DNA from: Ignavibacteriota bacterium
Lineage (GTDB): Bacteria > Bacteroidota > Ignavibacteria > UBA10030
DNA length: 62,995 nucleotides
Direction: 5' to 3'
Assembly (NCBI GenBank): GCA_003170475.1
Contig: PMZI01000014.1
Coordinates: forward strand, 1 to 62,995
Positions 9,741-18,195 of this stretch are shown here, one piece after another; the first letter of the stretch is position 1; each line of letters opens with the position of its first letter. A model generated the notes under the pieces. It was not told where the DNA came from, made no database searches, and saw only the letters and a list, made by a program, of their open reading frames with translations. Both the position numbers and the translations under genes were made by a program.

Positions 9741-9815
9741 GGGGTCGTAGCTCAGTTTGGTTAGAGCGCCTGCCTGTCACGCAGGAGGTCGAGGGTTCGA
9801 GTCCCTTCGGCCCCG
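9741..9815 (+). tRNA. tRNA-Asp (anticodon GTC)
   Basis: A complete cloverleaf. The acceptor stem GGGGTCG (9741-9747) pairs with CGGCCCC (9808-9814). The D-arm is GCTC...GAGC, the anticodon stem-loop CCTGC-CTGTCAC-GCAGG has GTC in the loop, and the T-arm is GAGGG-TTCGAGT-CCCTT. The discriminator is G at 9815; CCA is not encoded. A terminator follows at once. Confidence 0.97.
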
Positions 9816-9820
9816 CCTGA

Positions 9821-9853
9821 AACAAAAAATCCCCTTCACGGGGATTTTTTGTT
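9821..9853 (+). terminator. Terminator after tRNA-Asp
   Basis: A 14-base perfect stem, AACAAAAAATCCCC with GGGGATTTTTTGTT, separated by a five-base loop. Its A and T flanks make it usable in either direction. Confidence 0.9.
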
Positions 9854-9949
9854 TGACGTTACATGCGTCGGACTCTTGTCCCGATAGTCTATTGACTGAT
9901 CCGGATCGTCCCCGCTTCCCTTCTCCTAACTCTCCACACCTGGTACGGC

Positions 9950-9980
9950 TTGCACTAGAAACAGAATAGCTCTATCATTT
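9950..9980 (+). promoter_or_regulatory. Weak candidate promoter for the secreted hydrolase-like gene
   Basis: TTG (9950-9952), 20 nt, TATCATTT (9973-9980). The spacing is right but the second element has two mismatches from TAnnTTTG. Confidence 0.25.
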
Positions 9981-10035
9981 TACGCATGCCTGCATAGATT
10001 CCGTTTCAAACATATCGGAGAATGAAGGCCATACG

Positions 10036-13000
10036 ATGAAAAGAACTTCCGCTTTGATTTTTCTCGTCCTGCTTTTTCCGATTCTTGCAGCACTCCACGC
10101 CGAAGGGCAGCACGCGACAAAAGTGATTCCCGGCTTCTCCATCAGTCCGTATTTCGGCGAGCAAGTAGCCACATTCCTCTACAATCCTGAGGTCCGGATC
10201 CATATCAACGCACCGCCGATCAATTCGTTCGATGCGACGAAGCCGACGGCGCTCGTATTTTTCGCTCTCCCGAACGGCAATACCATCGAGATGACCGTTG
10301 GCAAACAGGTCGGGCCCAACGACGATTGGCACTACGACATCCAACACATTGGCGCTCAGACGCGATTCCTGCGCACGAAGATCAAGGACACCAACGTCGT
10401 CATCATCTACCTCGAGGCAAACGCCGCCAGCGGCTCCCTCGCCTGGACAACCTGGAGCAGCCGGTTCTCTAACAATGCGGCTCTTGTCAAGGGCTTGATC
10501 GATTCTATGAAGTCGATGTTCAGTGGTTATCATCCCTACGTTGTGATTTCGAGTCACAGCGGTGGTGGCTCATTCGTATTCGATTACTTGAATAGCGCCA
10601 GCAGCATTCCTGCTGAGGTGAAGCGGATTGCGTTCCTCGACAGCGATTACAATTACGACAACACTTATGGACTCAAATTGCGGAGTTGGCTCGATGCCGC
10701 CCCGGATCACTTCCTGAGCGTCCTGGCCTACAATGACAGCATCGCTCTCCTCAACGGACTGCCTTTCGTGAGCGCAACGGGTGGAACATGGTACAGAACG
10801 CGCATGATGATTGCGTACTTTTATAACTACTATCCTCTTACTACCACCGAAGACTCGAACTTCATCTCGTGCACAGCTCTCAACGGAAGAATAAAGATCA
10901 TACTCAAACAGAATCCGACCCAAGCTGTCCTCCACACAGTTCAGGTGGAACTGAACGGTTTCATCCAAACAATACTCTCCGGAACACCACTCGAAGGATC
11001 AGGATATGTCTATTATGGGCCTCGAGCCTATTCACAATACATTCAAACCTCGAACCCTGTCCCCAATCCTGTTCAGTTTCCACCGCGCCCTGCCGGGGCG
11101 ATGACGGGTTCACAGTTCATGAATTCCGTGGCGTCGATGACGTTTGATCAGCGCGAGACTGAAATCTACAAACAGATTTCTCAAGGAAACGTCCCTGATT
11201 TCATGCGGGGCTTCAAAAAGATTCAGTCGTCTTTCCAGGATGCGAACGGAATCTCGCACACCATTATCTACGAAGTGACGCCCGACTACCTCAGCATTGG
11301 ATCAGATGAAGACTTCTGCCGCGTTCCGATGGGACCGATCACGGCTCAGAAACTGGCAAACCTCTTCAACGCGTCCATGCCTACACCGAAACTCGTTGAC
11401 GATATCTACTCAAAAGCTGATGTGAAACTCGCTCCTGTCACATATACTCCTGTGGGCAGCCAGAATGAATTGGTTTCAAAGTTCGTCGAGCACAATACGG
11501 CCATAGAGGCACAGCGTGTTGCCGCCGGACAGTCTCTCGGGGCACTCGTCGGTGGGATCAAGAAAGATGTTGTCCTCAGCAACAAGATCTCCGACTCCGT
11601 CAATGCAAACCATGTCGTGATCTATGGCTGGCACCAGCTCAATGGCGTCCCCATCCAGCCGGTCTTTAGCGGCCATATCAACTCATACGTTGATTACAGC
11701 CACGGCATTCGATGGATCAACAAGGACATGCTCGTCGACAGTGTTGTCATGTCGGCGAGCCAGGTCCTGACCAATCCTACTCTCTACAAAATCCTCAGCA
11801 ATGAATCCGGTGTGATGAGTCAACCCAGCTACTTGAAAAACAACTTCCCTCCGGCTGTGCCGAAATCCTTTGGTGTCCGAACCGAATCCGGGAACTCGCT
11901 TCGGATCATCGTCCAACCGGACTCAACGGTGACTGGCTATGTGATTCTCGTCAGCAAAGATGGGGTCAGTTTCACTGACTCATTGGTAACCACCCCTAAC
12001 AACCTCGTGCTCACTAATCTCCTGAGAGACTCTTTATATTTCGTCAAGATGGTAGCATTCAATCAAATCGGCTCCTCGGTGCCATCGGAAGTCCTTGCCG
12101 GCGTTCCTGCGGTAGTCCAGCCTCAAGCACTCATCGTCAACGGATTTGACCACGCGTCAGCAGGAAATACGCACGACTTCATCAGACAACATGGTTCTGC
12201 CTTCATGGCCAACCGGGTATCTCTCTCTTCTGCCACGAATGACGCCATCGTTGACGGACTGTTTTCGCTGACGGACTACACAGTGGTGGACTACATCCTG
12301 GGAGATGAGAGCTATGTGGACGAAACATTCAGCGCTGCAGAGCAAGTCAAAGTCAAAACCTTCCTGCAAAATGGGGGAAAGCTCTTTGTCTCCGGCTCTG
12401 AGCTGGCGTGGGATCTCGGTTTCAAGGGGACACCTTCTGACAAGGACTTTCTCAACAATTTTCTCAAGGTGAAGTATATCAATGACGCCCCCGATGGATC
12501 CCCCGGGTCGACATATCAGGCCGAGGGGATCAGCGGAACTCTCTTCGGCGGATTCCCGAATATCTCATTCGACAATGGAACGCACGGTACCATCGACGTC
12601 CAATGGCCCGATGTCATCAGTCCCATGCCGGGAGCCGTCGGAATCGCGAAATATGCTAACCTTGACACTTCGTCGGGTTACAGCGGCGTTTCGTATCAGG
12701 GATATTTCCCTTCAGGAACCAGACCGGGGATGTCCATCGTCCTTGGGTTCCCGTTCGAGACGGTCTACCCACAAAGCCTGCGCACGCAACTTTTGAGCAG
12801 GGTCCTGAACTTCTTCGGGACCATTTCTGCTGTCGGGCATGCGGAGACAATACCGACGGCATTTGCCCTCTATCAGAACTTCCCCAATCCCTTCAATCCC
12901 TCCACAACTATCCGGTACGATCTTCCGAGTGATGCCTTTGTTGTGCTCAGAATTTTCAACACGCTTGGCCAGGGCATCGACAAGTTGATAGACGCACGAC

Positions 13001-13119
13001 AGAGTGCCGGACATCACTCGGTGAGTTGGAGTTCAAACCACATTCCGAGCGGAGTCTACTTCTATCGGCTGGAAGCGGACAGCCGGCTCGAAACGAAAAG
13101 GATGTTGGTCTTAAAGTGA
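10036..13119 (+). CDS. Secreted T9SS cargo: alpha/beta-hydrolase-like domain, Fn3, type A sorting domain
   Basis: A 1027-residue exported protein. The signal peptide spans about residues 1-23 and a GAAGG ribosome-binding site lies 7 nt before the start. Residues about 60-330 resemble an esterase: 'VVISSHSGGGSF' near residue 175 is a nucleophile-elbow pattern (S-H-S-G-G), and 'IAFLDSDYNYD' follows. A fibronectin type III-like segment lies near residues 615-695 ('GYVILVSKDGVSFTDS'). Residues about 700-930 ('ALIVNGFDHASA', 'FLQNGGKLFVSGSE') look like the flavodoxin-like domain seen in secreted proteins loosely named xanthan lyase. The last 85 residues are a T9SS type A sorting domain ('YQNFPNPFNPSTTIRYDLP', ending 'KRMLVLK'). 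It is probably secreted and surface-attached or released. No enzymatic activity is proven. Confidence 0.8.
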   Translation: MKRTSALIFLVLLFPILAALHAEGQHATKVIPGFSISPYFGEQVATFLYNPEVRIHINAPPINSFDATKPTALVFFALPNGNTIEMTVGKQVGPNDDWHYDIQHIGAQTRFLRTKIKDTNVVIIYLEANAASGSLAWTTWSSRFSNNAALVKGLIDSMKSMFSGYHPYVVISSHSGGGSFVFDYLNSASSIPAEVKRIAFLDSDYNYDNTYGLKLRSWLDAAPDHFLSVLAYNDSIALLNGLPFVSATGGTWYRTRMMIAYFYNYYPLTTTEDSNFISCTALNGRIKIILKQNPTQAVLHTVQVELNGFIQTILSGTPLEGSGYVYYGPRAYSQYIQTSNPVPNPVQFPPRPAGAMTGSQFMNSVASMTFDQRETEIYKQISQGNVPDFMRGFKKIQSSFQDANGISHTIIYEVTPDYLSIGSDEDFCRVPMGPITAQKLANLFNASMPTPKLVDDIYSKADVKLAPVTYTPVGSQNELVSKFVEHNTAIEAQRVAAGQSLGALVGGIKKDVVLSNKISDSVNANHVVIYGWHQLNGVPIQPVFSGHINSYVDYSHGIRWINKDMLVDSVVMSASQVLTNPTLYKILSNESGVMSQPSYLKNNFPPAVPKSFGVRTESGNSLRIIVQPDSTVTGYVILVSKDGVSFTDSLVTTPNNLVLTNLLRDSLYFVKMVAFNQIGSSVPSEVLAGVPAVVQPQALIVNGFDHASAGNTHDFIRQHGSAFMANRVSLSSATNDAIVDGLFSLTDYTVVDYILGDESYVDETFSAAEQVKVKTFLQNGGKLFVSGSELAWDLGFKGTPSDKDFLNNFLKVKYINDAPDGSPGSTYQAEGISGTLFGGFPNISFDNGTHGTIDVQWPDVISPMPGAVGIAKYANLDTSSGYSGVSYQGYFPSGTRPGMSIVLGFPFETVYPQSLRTQLLSRVLNFFGTISAVGHAETIPTAFALYQNFPNPFNPSTTIRYDLPSDAFVVLRIFNTLGQGIDKLIDARQSAGHHSVSWSSNHIPSGVYFYRLEADSRLETKRMLVLK

Positions 13120-13230
13120 AGTTGGTAAAAACTTCTGGCATGCTCAGTGTCCCACCGGTCGCTGAACTCATCTGCAAAACCGGCTGAAAGCGAGTGTTTG
13201 CGAATGGGCCCTCGTTGCTTACAATTCTCC

Positions 13231-13261
13231 TTGCCCTTGAATCCAAAGGTTCTTACTTTTG
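13231..13261 (+). promoter_or_regulatory. Predicted promoter of the acyl-CoA/ACP synthetase gene
   Basis: TTG (13231-13233), 20 nt, TACTTTTG (13254-13261), a perfect TAnnTTTG. It overlaps the in-frame ATG at 13259 and so supports the later start at 13310. Confidence 0.55.
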
Positions 13262-13309
13262 CAGGCCTTCAAACGCCGTATCCGGCATCAATACCAATGG
13301 GAAAACACT

Positions 13310-14830
13310 ATGCTTCTGCATCACCAATTTGTGCGGACGGCAAAGACGTACGAGTCCAAGATTGCCGTCATTGACCGGACTCTGAACCGGCGGCTGACAT
13401 ACAAGAAAGCTTTGATAGGTTCCCTGATGCTCATGAAGAAATTCGAGAGCTACAGTCCGGGATTCCTGGGTATCATGCTGCCAAACTCTGCCGGCTCCGT
13501 GTTGGCAATTCTGGCCACTCTGATGAGTGGTCGTGTCCCTGTCATGATCAACTACTCCACCGGAGCAGCTGCAAATTGTGATTTTGCGCAGAAGAAATGT
13601 GCCTTCAAGACAATCATAACCTCCAGAACTTTGTGTGAAAAGATTAATTGCCGCAAAGTCGACGGGATGGTCTTTCTTGAAGACATTATGAAATCAGTGG
13701 GCTTCCTTGACAAGATCAAGGCTGCCTTCAAGGCTGGGCTCCCTGTCGAGCGCATTCTCAAGAGCATCCACCAAGGGGACGAAGATGACACCCTGCTCAT
13801 ATTGTTCACGAGCGGCAGCGAGAAGGAGCCAAAGGGTGTTCAGCTTACTCACAGAAATATTTCTTCAAACTACGTTGCCCTGAAAAAGGCCATTATTTTC
13901 TCGGCTGAAGATACTTTCCTCGCAAATCTCCCTTACTTTCACGTCTTCGGGCAAACCGCAAATCTCTGGGTTCCTCTTGCGGAAGGAATGACGATTGTAA
14001 CCTATGCCAATCCTCTCGACTTCAAAACGATTTGCGATATTGTTCGGGAAGAGAAAGTGACATTGATGGCAGGAACTCCGACGTTCTTCTGGGGGTATCT
14101 GAGAAATTCGAAGCCGGGAGACTTCTCCACGGCCCGGATCCTTCTCTCGGGCGCAGACAAGTGCCCCGATGCGCTCCGCAAAGGAATGATGGAGAAACAT
14201 GGAAAGGTTTTACTCGAGGCATATGGAACAACAGAGACCAGTCCTGCTATTACCGTAAACACCCTTGAGAACAATCGGCCAGGTAGCGTTGGGCGACCGA
14301 TCGAAGGTGTCCAGGTAAGGGTCGAGAACTACGAATCAGGCGAACCATGTGCTGTGGGAACTATCGGGAAGATCCTCGTGAAGGGAGACAACGTTATGAA
14401 AGGATACTTTGACGACTTCGAGCAAACGTCTCTGAGTATCCGACATGGATGGTACGACACGGGAGACATGGGCTACCTCGATGCAGATGGTTACTTATGG
14501 CACGTGGGTAGACTGAAGCGCTTCCTGAAAGTCGGCGGCGAGATGGTATCACTGATCAGAGTCGAGGACGTCCTGGAGAAACTTCTCCCTCCGGATGTCG
14601 AATGCTGTGTCGTCGAGGTGCCGGACCCAATTCGAGGATCCAGGATCATTGCCACCGTTACGCGTCCAATAGATGAAAAAGGGACGCTGAAAAAAATGGC
14701 AGAACAGCTCCCAAGCATTGCGATGCCAAGCAGATTCGTCGTCATGCCGGAGATGCCAAAGACGGGGAGCGGGAAGATAGATTTCAGAACGATTACGGAG
14801 AAGGTTCGGGATATCATCCAGTCTCAATGA
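13310..14830 (+). CDS. AMP-binding acyl-CoA / acyl-[ACP] synthetase (Aas-like)
   Basis: A 506-residue adenylate-forming enzyme that activates a carboxylic acid, probably a fatty acid, with ATP and transfers it to CoA or ACP. Motifs in order: P-loop 'LFTSGSEKEPKGVQLTHRN' (about 165-183), 'YGTTETSPAI', 'GWYDTGDMGYLDADGYLWHVGR', and catalytic-lysine region 'PKTGSGKIDFR' near the C-terminus. The 'KVGGEMVSL..VE' segment is characteristic of the Aas/acyl-ACP-synthetase branch; the acyltransferase half of Aas is absent. The start at 13310 (MLLHHQF) is preferred over 13259, which lies in the predicted promoter. It is monocistronic. Confidence 0.85.
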   Translation: MLLHHQFVRTAKTYESKIAVIDRTLNRRLTYKKALIGSLMLMKKFESYSPGFLGIMLPNSAGSVLAILATLMSGRVPVMINYSTGAAANCDFAQKKCAFKTIITSRTLCEKINCRKVDGMVFLEDIMKSVGFLDKIKAAFKAGLPVERILKSIHQGDEDDTLLILFTSGSEKEPKGVQLTHRNISSNYVALKKAIIFSAEDTFLANLPYFHVFGQTANLWVPLAEGMTIVTYANPLDFKTICDIVREEKVTLMAGTPTFFWGYLRNSKPGDFSTARILLSGADKCPDALRKGMMEKHGKVLLEAYGTTETSPAITVNTLENNRPGSVGRPIEGVQVRVENYESGEPCAVGTIGKILVKGDNVMKGYFDDFEQTSLSIRHGWYDTGDMGYLDADGYLWHVGRLKRFLKVGGEMVSLIRVEDVLEKLLPPDVECCVVEVPDPIRGSRIIATVTRPIDEKGTLKKMAEQLPSIAMPSRFVVMPEMPKTGSGKIDFRTITEKVRDIIQSQ

Positions 14831-14867
14831 GCTCTTCAGGAGACCGGCAGATTCAAAGTGAGTAGAG

Positions 14868-14891
14868 AGCCCCACGCGACGCGGGGCTTTT
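14868..14891 (+). terminator. Terminator after the acyl synthetase gene
   Basis: AGCCCC / GGGGCT stem with a nine-base partly self-pairing loop, followed by four T. Confidence 0.7.
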
Positions 14892-15005
14892 GCTTGCAGT
14901 GGATTGCGACGGCTCGCAATTCGATTGCAGACATCCTCACGTATCGCACAGGGATCCTTCCCGCACCCCTCTTCGGCTGAAGAGGATGTCATTGACTTCG
15001 TCCGG

Positions 15006-15040
15006 AAAAAGAAAGAGCCCCGATTTCGGGGCTCTCTTTT
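15006..15040 (-). terminator. Bidirectional terminator serving the OmpA-like gene
   Basis: A ten-base stem AGAGCCCCGA / TCGGGGCTCT with A-rich and T-rich flanks on both sides. It lies 46 nt past the stop of the leftward OmpA-like gene and also backs up the rightward acyl synthetase terminator. Confidence 0.85.
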
Positions 15041-15085
15041 CCAAAACTTGTTTCTCCGAATCGTCTGACCCGGATATCCACTGAC

Positions 15086-15934
15086 TTACTTCTTCACTAA
15101 TTCGACGCGACGATTCTTTGCCCGTCCTTCTTCGCTTCGGTTATCGGCAACCGGTCGATCTTGCCCAAATCCTGCTGAGCTGAGCCGTGACGTCTGTATG
15201 CCTGCCTTTACCAGCGCAGCGACGACTGATTTGGCTCTTTCTTCCGACAGCTTCAAATTACTTTTGGCGTCGCCAACATTGTCCGTGTGTCCCTCTACGC
15301 TGAGTTTCAAGTCGGCGTTGGTCTTGAGCAGCTGCACGATTTGTTCGACGATGGACTCAGATTCGGGTTTGATCATGGATTTTCCCGTATCAAAGTGAAT
15401 GTCAAGAGCAATGAACCCGTTCTTATTGATTGCATCAAGCATGTCGGAGGCGGCAATATCCTGACGCATGAGTTGCTTCTCCAACACTGTCACAGTATAG
15501 TCATCGCCCATGCTCCAAATATCGGTCCATATTTCTACATTCTCTCGAGTGATGCATGCCGTGAGGACCTCGCGATTGTATCGGTTGTCTTCGTAGGACT
15601 CCGATCTTCCCTCAAAGAGTATCTTTCCGCCGATTTTCTTTATTGCATTGGAGTAGTTGCGCCGGATCTGCAGCTCGCTGGGCACCGGCTTAAGCGACTC
15701 CTTTGGTCGATAGGTTACCGTGGTCACTTTCCCTTCCAATGTCACCAACGCTTTCCCATTGAAGAATTTAAACGCATCGAATTCCTTTGTATCAACGTTT
15801 GTGATATAGTAACCGGTCATACGGTTGAATAGAGCAGGATCTTTCGTCCCTGGCTCGTCCTCCTGGGCGAATCCCTTGGAAACAAGGAGAACTAGCGCAG
15901 CGAACAATAAGGCGGTTGAACGCAGACGAAACAT
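15086..15934 (-). CDS. OmpA-like peptidoglycan-binding outer-membrane protein
   Basis: A 282-residue protein. The start at 15934 has AAAGGA upstream and opens a signal peptide ending 'SKGFAQ'; an in-frame start at 16021 lacks both. The central 130 residues are a unique domain ('PALFNRMTGYYITNVDTKEFDAFKF' region) without a motif I know. The C-terminal domain is OmpA/MotB-like: 'LDIHFDTGKSMIKPES', 'LSVEGHTDN', 'LSEERAKSVVAALV' and 'NRRVEL', including the Asp and Arg that bind diaminopimelate. It probably tethers the outer membrane to the wall. The gene is divergent from gatE and has its own promoter and terminator. Confidence 0.85.
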   Translation of the reverse strand: MFRLRSTALLFAALVLLVSKGFAQEDEPGTKDPALFNRMTGYYITNVDTKEFDAFKFFNGKALVTLEGKVTTVTYRPKESLKPVPSELQIRRNYSNAIKKIGGKILFEGRSESYEDNRYNREVLTACITRENVEIWTDIWSMGDDYTVTVLEKQLMRQDIAASDMLDAINKNGFIALDIHFDTGKSMIKPESESIVEQIVQLLKTNADLKLSVEGHTDNVGDAKSNLKLSEERAKSVVAALVKAGIQTSRLSSAGFGQDRPVADNRSEEGRAKNRRVELVKK

Positions 15935-16033
15935 AGGGTGGGTTCCTTTCATCATGAGCAGGCGACAGCGGTGCTGGATGGAATAGCGATGGTGCATGGG
16001 TGCGGACGATGCGTTCCGCAAAACAACCTGTTG

Positions 16034-16064
16034 ACAATATAGGACCGCGAATACAGAGATTCAA
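16034..16064 (-). promoter_or_regulatory. Predicted promoter of the OmpA-like gene
   Basis: Leftward TTG (16064-16062), 20 nt, TATATTGT (16041-16034), one or two mismatches from TAnnTTTG. The leader would be about 90 nt. Confidence 0.45.
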
Positions 16065-16188
16065 GCATCTGCTGGTGAAAAGTTGGAACATTCATCACAA
16101 GCAACCACCTCATGCTTGCCTGGGATTGGAGCTCCTGCTTGTCGCCTCAAGGCGAAGAAGAGGGACGCCATCAGCAATTCCTCACTTG

Positions 16189-16218
16189 TTGATTTTGCAC
16201 ATTTGTTTCGTAAATTCA
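16189..16218 (+). promoter_or_regulatory. Candidate promoter of gatE-gatD
   Basis: TTG (16189-16191), 19 nt, TAAATTCA (16211-16218). The spacing is canonical and the -7 element imperfect. If used, gatDE has a native-type bacterial promoter. Confidence 0.35.
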
Positions 16219-16278
16219 ATCCGATCTGATGTCTGAGGACTTGCGAGCCTATGTTTTTCCGTCGGGAAGCGCGACACT

Positions 16279-18195
16279 ATGACGTTTAAACCTTTCAGCG
16301 AAATGACCGACAGCGACTATGCCGCTATCGGCTTCAAGTCTGGATTGGAAATTCATCAACAACTCTTGACGGAAAAGAAGCTCTTCTGCCGTTGCCCTGC
16401 CGGCCTCTACAGCGACTCCTTCAACGCGGAAATTCTTCGCCATATGCGGCCTACCCTCTCCGAACTCGGTGAGTACGATGGGACCGCCCTCATGGAGTTC
16501 AAAACAAAGAAGGAAATCATCTATCAGATCAACCACAGCACTGTCTGCACCTATGAGATGGACGATACACCTCCTTTTGAGTTGAATGATCAGGCCTTGG
16601 ACATCGCGCTGGAAATCGGACTGCTCTACGGCTGCAACATGGTCGACGAGATTCACATCGCCCGAAAACAATACCTTGACGGCAGCATTCCGACGGGGTT
16701 CCAGCGTACGACGATCGTCGGCGTACAGGGCAGTATCCCGTACAAAGACCGAAAAATCACGATCGTCCAGCTCGGACTGGAAGAAGACGCTTGTCGCGAG
16801 GTGAGCGATGTCGAGCACCGGCGGGTCTACCTCACAGATCGTCTCGGGATGCCACTCATCGAAACGGTGACAGCCCCCGACATGCGCACACCGCAAGAAG
16901 TTGCCGAAGTGGGAGACATCCTTCGCAAGCTCGTTCGGAGTACCGGAAAAGTTCGCACAGGACCGGGAGCTGCCCGGCAGGACGTCAATGTCAGCATCAC
17001 AGGCGGGACGCGTGTTGAAATCAAAGGCGTTCCAAGAATTCCAAACATTCCATTACTGACGTACAATGAAGCAATGCGTCAGTTCAATCTCCTACGCCTG
17101 CGCGATGAATTGCATCAGCGCGATATCACGATGGACACCTTTGAATCCCGAGCCGAAGAAGTGACAAAGCTTCTCCGAAAGACCCATTACATGCCGGTGA
17201 AAAATGCGATCGCAGAAGGAATGATGGCGCAGTGCGTTTTGTTGAAGGGCTTCAAAGGACTGCTTCGGTGGGAAACCCAAACAGATACCTATTTCTCGCG
17301 AGAAATCTCTGACCGCGTGAGAGTCATCGCCTGCCTGACGACGCTTCCAAACATCATTCATTCCGACAGCCCCAGCGAGACCCTCGCCTCCTCCGAATGG
17401 CGGGTTCTCAAGAAAGCCTTGAGCGCGACCGAAGATGACACGCTTGTTCTCGTTTGGGGCAATACGATCGACGCTACATCAGGGGCCTCGGAGATCGCGG
17501 TCAGGGCGAAGGAAGCTACCCTCGGAGTCCCGTCTGAAACCCGGCAGGCGCTCCGCGACGGGACAAACGGATTTGAACGAATTCTTCCCGGCCCCGATCG
17601 GATGTATCCCGACACGGACCTTCCACCCCGACGTATCACGCGGGAACATCTGAAAGATATAAGCGCCAAAGTCCCACGCCCGTTCTACGAAAACATTCGT
17701 TGGTACAACGAGCTCGGCATTCCCAATGATGTCAAAGATCCCCTGAGCATTTCGCCGTACTCGGCCCTCTTCGAGTCTGCTGTGAAACGCTGGAATGTTC
17801 AGCCGACACTTGCGTCAGTCGCATTGATTCAATTTCCAAAGCGCATTGCCCGCGCACTCGGACGTTGCGTGACATTCCCTGCACATTCCATGAAAGAACT
17901 CCTCCTTGCGCTGAAGGATCATACTCTGACGCGAGAAGGCATCCTTCCCGCATTACGGGAGATTGCATCAGGCCGGGAGTTCACGCGCGATTCTCTCCCT
18001 CCTCTTTGCTCCGAAGAAGAATTCGTCGAGGCGCTCAATAAATCACTCTCGGTGATCTCCAGAACAAAGATCCGGCGCCCCGAAAAGAAATCGGAAGTGT
18101 TGATGGGACTTATCATGAATGATCTCCGTGGCCGTATCGAAGGTCACGTCGTTGCAACCAGGATTGCCAGCATATCTGCGGAGGTTCGGCCATGA
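16279..18195 (+). CDS. gatE: Glu-tRNA(Gln) amidotransferase subunit E (archaeal type)
   Basis: A 638-residue tRNA-binding/kinase subunit of the two-subunit GatDE amidotransferase, which makes Gln-tRNA(Gln) from Glu-tRNA(Gln). The cradle domain has 'GFKSGLEIHQQLLTEKKLFC' (about 18-37) and 'YEMDDTPPFELN'. What separates it from bacterial GatB is the AspRS-like insertion (about 345-430, 'ACLTTLPNIIHSDSPS' onward), the GatE hallmark 'ILPGPDRMYPDTDLPP' (about 434-449), the length (GatB is near 480) and the adjacent gatD. The C-terminal YqeY-like tail 'RRPEKKSEVLMGLIMNDLRGRI' binds the tRNA elbow. Its stop overlaps the gatD start by ATGA. Base composition resembles its neighbours, so any transfer is old. 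Confidence 0.93.
   Translation: MTFKPFSEMTDSDYAAIGFKSGLEIHQQLLTEKKLFCRCPAGLYSDSFNAEILRHMRPTLSELGEYDGTALMEFKTKKEIIYQINHSTVCTYEMDDTPPFELNDQALDIALEIGLLYGCNMVDEIHIARKQYLDGSIPTGFQRTTIVGVQGSIPYKDRKITIVQLGLEEDACREVSDVEHRRVYLTDRLGMPLIETVTAPDMRTPQEVAEVGDILRKLVRSTGKVRTGPGAARQDVNVSITGGTRVEIKGVPRIPNIPLLTYNEAMRQFNLLRLRDELHQRDITMDTFESRAEEVTKLLRKTHYMPVKNAIAEGMMAQCVLLKGFKGLLRWETQTDTYFSREISDRVRVIACLTTLPNIIHSDSPSETLASSEWRVLKKALSATEDDTLVLVWGNTIDATSGASEIAVRAKEATLGVPSETRQALRDGTNGFERILPGPDRMYPDTDLPPRRITREHLKDISAKVPRPFYENIRWYNELGIPNDVKDPLSISPYSALFESAVKRWNVQPTLASVALIQFPKRIARALGRCVTFPAHSMKELLLALKDHTLTREGILPALREIASGREFTRDSLPPLCSEEEFVEALNKSLSVISRTKIRRPEKKSEVLMGLIMNDLRGRIEGHVVATRIASISAEVRP

Larger units (their letters stand above)
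15935..16278. other. Divergent intergenic region between the OmpA-like gene and gatE
   Basis: About 340 bases holding two outward predicted promoters (16034-16064 leftward, 16189-16218 rightward) and a short hairpin (CGCCT / AGGCG, about 16143-16154). No gene is supported. Confidence 0.5.

Noticed and set aside
9757-9969. A small coding sequence over tRNA-Asp
   Set aside because: It begins inside a complete tRNA and crosses its terminator; the RNA gene explains the region.
16279-18195. GatB of a bacterial GatCAB complex
   Set aside because: The AspRS-like insertion, length and adjoining gatD point to GatE; gatA and gatC are not nearby.
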